64,000 nt of DNA from Erigeron canadensis. Lineage: Eukaryota; Streptophyta; Magnoliopsida; Asterales; Asteraceae. This document shows positions 24,830 to 35,721 of this stretch, piece after piece. The stretch covers positions 25,938,210 through 26,002,209 of the forward strand of contig NC_057761.1 of NCBI RefSeq assembly GCF_010389155.1, in the 5' to 3' direction. Position numbers and translations under genes: made by a program. The first letter of the stretch is position 1. The number at the start of each line of letters is the position of its first letter. The notes under the pieces are model-generated. The model did no database searches and had not been told where the DNA came from. It saw nothing but the letters and a program-made list of their open reading frames with translations.

Positions 24830-26118
24830 TCTTGATTTTTCTGTTTTTCTTGATTTTATGTTATCTTACTCTGGGAAATAGTAGTGAAACGAGATTTTAG
24901 ACCCGTGTCCAACACTGGACATTGGACACGGGGTTTACGATATTATCAATATTAAATTTTCATACATTTAAGTCATAAAAGCTTATAATTTTGAAAATAT
25001 ACGGTTTCAAGTATTATACTTTGCAAGTTGTGGTATCATAATCACAGATTTGTTACTTTCATTATTAGCTGAGATATATTGATGTAATTGTTTGCCGTAG
25101 TCATCCCATAAAATACATGCTATAATAATTTCTCTATCATAGAATTTTATGAAATCTGTTTTACTTATAATGTGAGGTTATCATAAAAGATAATTAAAAT
25201 TAAAATATAAACATGTGATCCTGTAGTTGACATTCAACTATATATATCTGATCATTATGCGGTTCTATAACACGAATAGGTTTATTTTCAATCATGTGTT
25301 CTATGATAATTACATAACAATTATGATTGTTTTCATATTGTTTGATAACAATTAGTACTCTTGATTTTAGTGACAATCGTAACTTAAAACATTAATACAC
25401 AAAGCTAATATAAAAAAATGATAAAATTATGTACCTTTTTTATTGAGAAGATTATGTGAAATTTTTTTAATTAATTAAATGATTGTAAATTTTAAAAAAT
25501 TCTCTTAAGTTGATGGTTAAAAATAAATATAAATTAAGTATTTAGGGCTAAAAAGTGAAAATTAATGATGTAGAAAAAAAAAAGTAAATTAATGAGACTT
25601 TTTTTTATAAATTAATATAAATACTAATATAATAATATATTTGGATAATGATTATTATTATGATTTTTTATTTATAGTTTATCTACATAATTACATAAGC
25701 GAGAGTTAACTTGATAAAATCGAACGATTTGATTGGTTAATAAGTTATTAGTTCAACTGTTTTATAGTATATATATTAAGATACCATACCATAATGATGA
25801 ATATCTAGGGTTTTTCATGTGAATAGGATCAGTTAAACTTTTTAATTTAGAAGTTAGAACCCAAAAGGTTATTCGTTTTCTTTTTTCCTTTTTTTCTTTT
25901 TTGAGAAAAACGAAAATAAAAAATTGGACCCAACTAGGCTACGCTAATGTGGGTATATTTACGGGGATAACATATGTGCTTCTGGAAGCATATATCATAC
26001 ATGTTTTCTCTCTCATAAATCATTTAAAAAATATTAGGAAGGATGTATAATATACATGCTAGAAGCATATTCATTTTTTACATACTTATATTGGGGTTAA
26101 CTTTTGATATAATCAAAA
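24830..26118. other. AT-rich intergenic DNA
   Basis: The 5' flank of the unit 2 F-box relic followed by very AT-rich DNA. A short inverted CACTGGACATTGGACAC motif lies near 24912. No gene or paired termini seen. Confidence 0.5.
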
Positions 26119-27383
26119 GAGAAAAATTTCATCACATCACCCTGTGGTTTGTTATTTTATCATTTTTCGTCCTTGTGTTTTTTTTTTTGAGGTGACTTTT
26201 TGTATCAATACATCACCCACCGTCCACACGCCGTTTGTCTCCTTTGGTTACCCCTCATGTGCATACCATGTGGGGGTATTTTCGTATTTTGCCCATTTCT
26301 TTTTTTTTATTTATTTATTTTAAAAAAGGATAATTTGAAACCCATTAAACCCAATAAAAACAGATTAAGTGAGGGGGCTCAACAAAATATTCATCAGATC
26401 GAAACCCGATAAAATATTGATCCATGATCGCTCACCTTATCACTTAGATCACCCATTAAACCCAATAAAAACAGATCAATTAACTTTAAAACCCAAAAAA
26501 AAAAAATCACTGATTTTGATCGCCTTCAAATCAAGTGATCACAAGAATGGGATCAAGAGAGGAAATTTTCTAGATTTGAATACCCAGATGAGAAAACAGC
26601 TAATTAAGTAATAATATTTATTTTTCTATTCGTTTGTTGCTAATCTTTTACTAAGTATTTTGTTGTATATGTATATATTTTCTATTGGGAAAATCTTGGA
26701 ACATGGATGAGAACTACGTATATTCAAAAACCTTATTAGTAAATGTATTATGTGATTTATATTTTTGTTGATATTTTTTTTTGTTTTGTTATTATGTATA
26801 TCTTATTTTCTTCAAAAATAATATGTTATCGACATTGCCTTTTTGATGAGTTATTATTGTTTTTTATGGGAGGTGTGTTTTTGATTAGTTTAGATGATAT
26901 GTTATATGGGAGGTGGTGGTGTTAGATCTAGAATATGTTTTCATATATGTATGTTTATGTATATATAGAATATATGTATGTGTATAGCTTATATATACGT
27001 ATATGTATGTGTGTGATTGATGATGATGAACAATTCAGATTCAATTTGGGTTCTTATTGTTGAAGAATTTTTTTGATCGTTAAACTGGGTTTTGATGATT
27101 TGAAATTAGTTTAAGTGTTGTAGATGAAAGAAATAAATAGGTGTAAGAATTTAAGATATCTGGTGGTGGTTGTACTTGAAGAAGAAGATAGAGGTTAAGG
27201 AACCGAAATACCCTCATGTGAATTGCATGAAGGGCTTAACGGAAATACATTATCAGACGTTAGAAGGAGGAGTTTTTATTGATACAAAAAGTCACCTTAA
27301 GGTGATCTAATAATAAAAAGAAAAACACAAGGATGAAAAAAGATAAAATGACAAACCACATAGTGATGTAATAAAATTTTCTC
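26119..27383. mobile_element. Non-autonomous MULE, 1.27 kb, long inverted repeats
   Basis: The left end GAGAAAAATTTCATCACATC and the right end in reverse complement (GAGAAAATTTTATTACATC) match for about 110 bp, down to GGTGACTTTTTGTATCAATA in both arms. The flanks TAATCAAAA (26110-26118) and AAATCAAAA (27384-27392) form a 9-bp duplication with one mismatch, typical of Mutator. The interior has only short frames and AT-rich repeats, with no transposase. Confidence 0.8.
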
Positions 27384-27690
27384 AAATCAAAATGTATAAT
27401 GTAACAACCGTCCCAGAAATGTTCTAGTTAAGTTCCTAAAAACATACATATGCCATTAAATCGGTCAGACAGTCTAATTTATATGAGTTATAGACGTACT
27501 TTAGATGTTCATTATGTGCTTATATGAACTTCAAATTGATCTAAATATTAATATTGTACGACGAGTTCGTGGTTACGTGCAATAATATAATAAGTTCGGT
27601 TCGTAAATGTTAAAAGTTCCTAAAAGAGTTCAGCCTAAATTAATTGCAAAGTGGTCCTTGTAGTTGTGAAATTTCATTTTTATGGTAAGG

Positions 27691-27699
27691 TATAAATAG
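27691..27699 (+). promoter_or_regulatory. TATA box of the solo LTR
   Basis: TATAAATAG followed about 30 bp later by 'actattcatcatcttc', the expected spacing for a U3/R border. It could still drive read-through transcription to the right. Confidence 0.5.
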
Positions 27700-28099
27700 A
27701 AAGTGTAAAACCCTAAAAGTTTACTATTCATCATCTTCTACCTCTCTTCACACACTCCCCACACCTTAAAACACACACTAAATTCATCTCCTGATTTTGG
27801 TTGGTTTGGGTGAAATCATTGATATCATTAGCTTCCTTGTAATCATCAAAACGTGTTTCTGTAATCGGTTTTGAGGTAACAACAACAAATCTTATGTTTT
27901 TGATGAAATTAAAAATAAACTTTTAGACTTGTGTTCTTGATGATTTGGTCGATTTTGATGTCAAAAACGTGTTAAAGATTAATGGCTTTATGTTTAAATA
28001 AGTCTAGTAACTGTTTTGTGATCAAATTTGGGTCGTAACATGTCTTGATCTTCAAAACCCGTGATTTTGTTAAGTTCAATCTTATGATTCGTATGCCTG

Positions 28100-28600
28100 C
28101 ATCATCAAACGAAATTATCATGCTCAAAACGAAATTAGCTTAAGTTTAGATCCACACCATGCGAAATTAACAAATAACTTCGTTCAATATTGAGCCCAAA
28201 CGAACTTAATGATCGTTTCCCATTGTAACGAATTTATAAGCCCTTTTTCCCTCACCCGAAGTTCAGTCTAAGTATCTTCCAACGAAAATAATGTTCGTTT
28301 CTCTCCAAACGAATTTTAAATTCGTTTTCATAAATGAAATTTCAAATGTTACTGTCATTAAACGAACTTAATAATGCTTGCGAATTTAGGGGCCATTTTC
28401 GTACCCGTTCAGATCATACGAAAATAAAAGACAAATTCGTTTAAGGGGTCCATGCGAAAATAAAGTCAACTTCGTCTAACAGTTCATGCGAATTTAATGG
28501 TTAAATTCGTAAGGTTCAGTCAAACGAATTTAAGGTCTAAATTCGTTCAGCTCGGTTCAAACAGACTTAAGGCTCACCTTCGTTCAGTTCATGTACGTAA
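28100..28600. repeat. Array of AACGAA / TTCGTT motifs in the LTR
   Basis: More than twenty degenerate copies of AAACGAATTTAA or its complement, in both orientations and irregularly spaced by about 15-40 bp (for example near 28199, 28227, 28281, 28305, 28362, 28437, 28523, 28547). CpG sits at the centre of each. Confidence 0.7.
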
Positions 28601-29887
28601 AGTCCAGTTAAAACTATTTTGAGTCAAAACGTTCAAAGGACCAAATCATCAGTTCATCAAGGACATTTGTGATTTGAATAATCACTTAGACTAATATATG
28701 TACTTCTATATGGTTATTATGTGCATAGGAGTTCGGCAAGGCGTAATTGGATCTCGATAGATATACTTATCTATCTTTGTACTTGTTCACTGTACTAGTT
28801 CTCTATATTGTACCAGATCACTGTGAGTTCACTTATTCCCCCTTCGTACATTTTAAAAGTTCTTTATCGGGGACTGAAAAGCATGAAAACTATTTTGTAC
28901 TTATATATATATACAGACTTATATATATATATGATCTTGACTGTTCTACGTACTATTTTGAGACAGACAGACTACTTATGTACAGATTATTTTCAGACAG
29001 ACTATTTATGTTATGATACTTATTTTCTAAATGTGTGTTCTAGATCTTGAATGGGCAGGATCTTGAATACATTCTTGTATGTACTTATTGTCTATGTACG
29101 AGACCTATGATTTACTGCTATCAATTCATCTCCCACCTGTTCTGGGAATGGACCGTAGGTATTATGGACAGCGCTGTTAGGATAGGCCCATCCTCATTCT
29201 CCACAGTTCAGGAGAATGCATATTACCTAGACTTATTGATCACCTGTTCTGATCACATGTTCTGGTCACCGGTTCTGACCTAGTTCATACTTATAGACTA
29301 TCTGAGTACATGAGTTCCCTGATTTATCATAGCTCGTTATGGCCAAGCGGATTAACAGTAATAATAGACATACATATTAAGTACATTACAGATTCTAAAC
29401 TATTGTTATTACAGCAAGGTACATTTGACAGCCGTACAGACTGTATGACTTGACTTTTATACATACCAGTACTATGTATATTTATAAAGTACTTTATGTG
29501 AATCTCACCAACTACTTTCGGAGTTGATCTTTGAACTTACATGCTTTTCAGGCTAGGTACTAGACCTTTAGCATAAGAGTCTTCCGTTCTAAGCTCATCC
29601 TTTTGGTGACGGTTCGTGCATACAAGTCCTGGAGCTACGAAGGCCTTATTGCTATTCCAGTTCAAGTACTGTTCTATGAGACAATTGTTCTGTCCCATGA
29701 ATTTGACTATTCTGATTCAGTTATATTCTGTAATAACATTTGTACTTCTGATCTAGACTTAATTATGATTTGTAATGACTTTGTTCTCTTGATCTTTAAT
29801 TAATCTTAATGGCTGTGTTGAACTTGTACTGTGTGCATTTGTACTTGTCTGTGCATCCCGTATATTCCGCTCTAGCGGGGTGTTACA

Positions 29888-31052
29888 TGTAACTTTTATA
29901 GTTGTCACGTTAACAACAGCTTATAAGATTTTCTATTAATACAAAAATGATGACAATGACAATGACCTTAAGTTATCTAGTAGCATCAGATAGTGTAAGA
30001 AAAGGAAATTTTATATCATTGTTTGTTTAACATTAGTAAATGGAAATTGGAGAAGTTTATTCCTCCTTCCATAACTAGTTGACTATTAGTGATGTATAGA
30101 TAGTTTAAAGAAGACACCACTCTCAAATCATTTGTAACATGTAATTTTAGGTAGGAAAATACTAGACTCACAAATTAAATACAAATAAAACTTTAAAAAC
30201 ATATGTGACATGTGATATGAACTAATGAACAAAGAAAAAAAAAAGTGATAAAAAATAAAATGATTTGATTGGTTTTGTAAACTCTTGTTTGTATGTAGTT
30301 TGTAAATCTAGTATCTATCTTTTAAATAACGCCTAATAGAATTACCGAATGTAACAAGTAAAAAATATTTACTTCCATTACATTGTATAATAATAATAAT
30401 TTTCAAAAAGTAAGAAAATTAAATGACGTATGTCCAAAATAACGGTATATATTATCAACCTAAGAGCCCATTTACATATTAATATTTGTGTAGTTAAGGT
30501 AATACTATATTTAGTATCTATCAATATATATATAACAAGGTCTTAAATTCTTTTATGGAGAAACAAGAACCGTTAGATGAGTTCAAACTTTTAATTACAA
30601 CCCTTAGATCTAAATAATAGTACCATTACCAAATTTAATATTAGGTAAACACAACATTAGTCCATTTACTTTGGATAATTTACACTTTTTTGTTTTCCAT
30701 CACTAATTTACAGTTTCCACCATTAATATTTAATCACTAATATTAAGAAAACACAATATTAGTCCTTGTATTTGAAATAATTAAATTTTGTATATTTAAT
30801 AAAGTATGTATATACCTAGGAAGCCATAGATCGATCGATCAGTGTAATGTGTAAACATAATGAACTAATATATATACTCATGCATGTATGAGTTTATATT
30901 GTAACTGTATTATTAAGTTATCAAATTGTTTACAATTATATTATATACATTAAAGGTCTTTTAGATTATCCGACTATTATTTAACTAATATAGATAACTA
31001 TTAATTTATTAATAAAAAGAAAAAGCATGTCATTCACTATATATACTAGATA
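29888..31052. other. AT-rich intergenic DNA
   Basis: No coding signal and no paired termini found. A short GATCGATCGATC palindrome lies near 30830-30840. Confidence 0.5.
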
Positions 31053-33021
31053 CTAGATTAAACTCGTATGTTGTGCGAGATAATTGAGAACAAAAATATT
31101 TAAAAAAATAATTGATAGTTACATTATTATTCATAGTTATGATAATATAAAGAACTATCAGATTACGACTGATAAAAAAAAATATTATAATTTATGAATA
31201 TATTATATACGCTAAGTATAAAGCAAGACTAATGAAACATAAATATTTAAATCATAAATGTCTTTCTCATGATATATAATTATTAAATATAATATAATAA
31301 ATACTTTTAAAAAAATAAACATAATATAATAAACAATCTTATTTGATAAAAGATAATTATCATTGAATTAATTAAAAAAAAGTAGTATAATATATGTAAT
31401 CTTTGTACTTATATATAAAATGGAAAATTAAATATTAATGATTAGGATTATGATTAATGATTATGATCAAAATTGTTGATAAATATTATACATGGCAACA
31501 TAGATATAACAATTTAAATGAAAAATATGGCACCTCTTTAAAAATCTAATGTGACAAAAAAACTAAAAATGTCACCTATGAAACTATTATCTTTTAGTTA
31601 CATAGAGAGATTGAATACATGATATATAATTATAAACACATAATGAGTTTGAATTTTTCATTACATGCCTTAAATTTTTTATTAACTTAGTTTAATTTCG
31701 AACGCATATTTAAATTTCAATGCAAGAACAATTACCTTTTATATATTGACAAAATATTACAAGAAAAAAAATTAAAAAAAACCATTTTTGATGCAAATAA
31801 AACTTTACATAACAATATAATTGTATTTTAACATGTTTTATCTATAATTAATAATTATGTTATTCTTAAAACTTATTGTGTTTATTTCGCGTATTTATAT
31901 TGTCTCGCGTTATATACAAAAAATATAATTTTACTTTTATATATACAAAAATACGATTTTCTTAAATAATTATTAACCAACTGAAATATTTTATTTCATT
32001 TAATTAACATTTGCTTATGTTGTTGATTCTATCAAATTGTAAAACTTATTACTTGACACTTTTTAATAAGTTATTCATTATATGTTTTTCCTAATAAATC
32101 TAGAAGTTGAATTTTAGGGTCTCTTATAAAATTATATTATGAACTTTCAAATCTTAATTATTGTATTATAATTTGCTTTTACATAAGTTATGTTAATTAA
32201 AGTAAATATTAAAAGTTTAAGATTTTAATTTCCTAAATATTTTAGTTTTTAAATTTGTTACATAAATCCAATATTTGTTTCAAATATTATTAATATTAAT
32301 AATAAAATTCAACCATGATTTAAAAAAAATATTTTGAAAATTTCTAAAAATTTAACTATAAGTACATATTTCGAAACCTTAATATATTGATGTGAAATTA
32401 ATTTTAAAAATTTCAAAAGGTTAACTATAAACACAAAAAGTAAACTTTCAAAAGGTGAGCTACTGACAAGGTCTTAAACCTTAAGGAAATCCATCAGGGT
32501 ATAAATCACACTTTCGAAGTTTGTATGAGTGGATAATTAAGAGGGTTTTCAATAATACTGGGTTTCATCTCAGACATGCGTGGTTAAAATGCTAACTACT
32601 TTTGTTTTGTTAAATTTTCTTTATATGTATATTTATATAAACATTAAACTACGTGAAAATTATAAAAAATGACTAATATAGTTACATTAATTAAAGAGAA
32701 GTCAAATCCATATAGAGCTCTTATTTATATTCCGCTAAACAAATATGTTTATATTGAAATTCAAACTATCACTTGACACAATAATTTGAAGTATTACTAA
32801 TTGTTTATAGAAACATAAAATCATGAAATTTTATGTTCTTTTTTTTTTTATATAAAGACATACATTAATAACAAGATACTAATTAAACTTTGGCACCATG
32901 ATACTAATTAATCTATTTTCAACATCTTTTATATATGATTGTCAATGTATGATATTGTGAAACGATAACTTGTCACTAATTAAATATGTTATCTCGCGTA
33001 TTACGCGGGACAATAATCTAG
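31053..33021. mobile_element. Segment bounded by two inverted Helitron-like 3' termini
   Basis: The right end reads TTATCTCGCG-TATTA-CGCGGG, then CAATAAT and CTAG at 33018-33021, then T. The left end, read on the minus strand, is TTATCTCGCACAACATACGA, then GTTTAAT and CTAG at 31053, then T. Both have the hairpin plus CTAG-T signature in opposite orientation and share TTATCTCGC and AATCTAGTAT. They may be two Helitrons inserted tail-out, or one element with inverted ends. The interior is extremely AT-rich and has no gene. Confidence 0.5.
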
Positions 33022-33779
33022 TATTACTATCTATTAAAATTTTTTTTGTGTAGTTTCCAATATACAAATTATGAAATGCATTTGTGTAGTTATGCAAAAG
33101 ACAAGTTGTATAAACTTGATACAAATCAGCTGGACTATATAGACGAAGAAGCTTTCCATGATTAGCTTCAACTGGCTCGTTTGTCTAAAGGCAAATGCTA
33201 AATTCCCCTAATACAACAGCATGATAATTCTTTTAACCACAAAATCGTAACATATGGAAAAAAAAATCAAAAATAAGATTAAAAAAAGATTTAATGGAAT
33301 CTACGAGTCACTATCTTGTAATTATAAGTTGATTTTTAAACTAATTTTTAAAAAATTTATCGTTTCTCATGTAAAAATTCTATTAAATTATTAGAAATAC
33401 AAGAAGGTATTATTAGGATTCAAATGACTTGGTGTCTTAGGTATTTAATTTAATCACCTATGGTGGGTCTGGGACTCTCGGTGAGTTCTTCTTTCCGAAT
33501 TTTTAGATAGAGGTTTCTCATCGACGAGTTTAAATTGAGTATCTGTTCAACAAGAGGACTCTTTAAAACGGACCCGACTAAGACAATATATGATATAACT
33601 TTAGATATTCATGAGTAATTCAAGTTTTTTTTTAAAAGTGAAATGTCACATTATAGGCTCAATATTTCAAGTGTATAAAAAGGAAAAGGTTATTCTAAGA
33701 ACCCTTAAAAAAACGGTAACCTTTAGGAACCTTTTCCCATCAATATTTACAAGGGTAGTATTGTACTCTTATTATTGGT

Positions 33780-34204
33780 TAGGGGTGTAATCGAGTCGAG
33801 TCGAGCCGACACAGTGCCAAGCTCGAGCTCGACTCGATTGTGAAATTCGAAGCGCGAAACTCGACTCGAGCTCGAACGAGCCTTTATTTTCAAGTTCGAG
33901 CTCGAACTTGGTTTACGAATCGACACCTTCGAGCTCGACTCGGCTCGACTAAGAATTAAAAATAAGTTTTAAATCAAATTAGTGTCGTAAGCAAGCTCGA
34001 CTCGGTAGAATATAAATTATGTAAAAATATATAATATTCAAGGGTAATATTGTAAATAAGTACAAGCTCGATTAAGCTCGCGAGCTTTTCGAGTAGGCTA
34101 TTTTGAGGCTCGAGCTCGACTCAACTAAGACCGAGTCGATTTCGAATATTTTGCGAGTCGAATTCGGGTAGCTCGCGAACTATATCGTATCGTTTACACC
34201 CCTA
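33780..34204. mobile_element. hAT-like MITE rich in CTCGA/TCGAG motifs
   Basis: The ends TAGGGGTGTAATCGAG and, in reverse complement, TAGGGGTGTAAACGAT form the terminal repeats. The interior is built of TCGAGCTCGA-type palindromes. It is nested in the 1.59-kb MULE. No clear 8-bp duplication was found, so the superfamily rests on the termini. Confidence 0.7.
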
Positions 34205-34210
34205 GTTACG

Positions 34211-34350
34211 CACATGTGATCATTGATATGACTGCTCATGCATATGTGATCATTAATATGGTTGTTCATGAACATGTGATCACTAATATGGCTATTTATG
34301 CATATATGATCACCAATATGGTTGTTCATGCACATGTAATCACTGATTAA
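34211..34350 (+). repeat. 30-bp minisatellite, about 4.5 copies
   Basis: The unit begins CATGTGATCAYTRATATGGY and continues TGTTCATGCA. Successive copies start near 34211, 34241, 34271, 34301 and 34331. Copies differ at several positions. It is inside the MULE and next to the hAT-like MITE. Confidence 0.8.
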
Positions 34351-34779
34351 TTTTATAAAACATTTTATTTACAATAAACTAGTATATATATGTGCTCATA
34401 ACATCATTTATGCATATATGATCACCAACTAATTTCATTAAAATATTCATTTATAAAATAATTCGTTACAATATATTTGCATACAAAATACTATCCCAAT
34501 AATTGTAACCACAAAATAGATATGGACGTAAGTAATTAAAGTAACTTCAGCCGCAATTCGCCAATTCACAAACTACGAAAACAAATTTAAAGAATTAAAA
34601 AACCAACCCACTATCTATACTCCCTTATATCTATACTTCCTTATAAAGAGTATTGAATTTCTTAAAAATCAGTACTTTTTTTTCTTCTCAAAATACCCCT
34701 ACTTAAACATAAAACCCTTATATAATATATTCCCTCTTTTCCCCCGTACTTTCTAATCATTACACACTCTCATCGACCT

Positions 34780-34866
34780 CTATCACCCTCCGCCGCCGCC
34801 CTCCTTTTCCACCACCTCCCTTTTATATTGTTATCACCTTCTAGCCGCCGCAACGCGCGGGCACTA
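34780..34866 (+). mobile_element. Helitron-like 3' end (CTCG type) inside the MULE
   Basis: CCGCCGCAACGCGCGGG followed by CACTATG and CTCG at 34863-34866, then T. The same layout, ending CTCG-T, occurs at the verified 50302-50800 element. The 5' end was not identified. Confidence 0.4.
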
Positions 34867-35543
34867 TGCTCGTTTGATATTAATGAAGATCGGGTAAATT
34901 TCCACCGATGGAATTCAAAAATAAATTGAAAGTTGCATCATATTCTCAAAATCAAATTGACGGATTATTAAAACCCACCGACCCATTATTGATAATAGAA
35001 AGGTTATTGTTAGGGTTTTTGTTTCAATATGGGAAATTTATTTTTAAAGCGAAAAAACCTATCTTGATGCTTAAAAAATTCTTCAGTTTCTTTTAGATGG
35101 TAGGACTAAACTACCCTTTTTTATTATTAAATTAATATTTACAATTCAAATTAATTACAAAAATACCATATTTATTATAATCCATTGATTAAAATGTTTA
35201 AAGGTTGAGATTGATTTAAATGGGTTCCTAAAAATTTTTGCTTTTTTAAGGGTTCTCAAAATATCTCTTCACGTATAAAAAAACTCAATTTTGATAGTGT
35301 CTGCTTAGATGTCCTCGAAAGAGCCAAATAGTCAATTTATCACGAAAAATGTCACTTTAATATACCAAACCTAGGCGTCTAGAAGTGAGTATGTCGTTTG
35401 TCTTAATAACTAAAGTAAACAATATCATATCAATCTTGACGAGCATATATACCGCGAATCAAGATCCAGTCAAAATGGGTTGGGTCGTATGGTTTGCGTT
35501 GCTGGGGGACTGGATCATTCATTGTCTGTTAAAGCTTGTACAA

Positions 35544-35714
35544 TAATGAATTTGATATGGGCCAAAAGATTAATTTCTTTATTCGTCAAAAAAGGTTTAA
35601 ATAAGAAATACAATTAGAGGCCTAATATGAGAGCAATTCTTGAATTCTAGGAACAAACTAATACTACCGTAAATAATTAAGTAGATAAACATAAATAAAG
35701 ATAAACATCCTTTA
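35544..35714 (-). repeat. Copia 3' LTR
   Basis: 171 bp. Compared with the copy at 40193-40363, the three differences lie in the segment around 35634-35654. The termini are TAAAGGATG...CATTA on the element strand, so not the usual TG...CA at the very end. Confidence 0.9.
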
Positions 35715-35721
35715 CTCCCCC

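Larger units (their letters stand above)
27400..29887 (+). mobile_element. Solo LTR, 2.49 kb, probably Ty3/Gypsy type
   Basis: It begins TGTAACA and ends TGTTACA, a 7-bp inverted terminus with the TG...CA rule. The flanking pentamers are TATAA and TGTAA, a target duplication with one mismatch. A promoter-like TATAAATAG lies at 27691-27699, followed by a C/T-rich leader. There is no second LTR, primer site or polymerase, so it is read as a solo LTR left by recombination. The length and the 'gggtgttaca' end resemble Tat/Athila-like or chromovirus LTRs. About 28100-28600 carries many copies of an AACGAA/TTCGTT motif. Confidence 0.7.
33682..35272. mobile_element. Non-autonomous MULE, 1.59 kb, with nested elements
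   Basis: A perfect 9-bp duplication GTATAAAAA flanks it (33673-33681 and 35273-35281). The ends are inverted: GGAAAAGGTTATTCTAAGAA on the left and, in reverse complement, GTGAAGAGATATTTTGAGAA on the right. The match continues through ACCCTTAAAAAA and TTTAGGAACC. Block B has the uninterrupted site (TTATAAAAA near 56522), which shows insertion after the block duplication. Inside are a hAT-like MITE, a 30-bp minisatellite and a Helitron-type end. No transposase. Confidence 0.85.

Noticed and set aside
34211..34350. CRISPR-like regular repeats
   Set aside because: Contiguous 30-bp tandem units without spacers, in plant DNA inside a MULE; this is a minisatellite.
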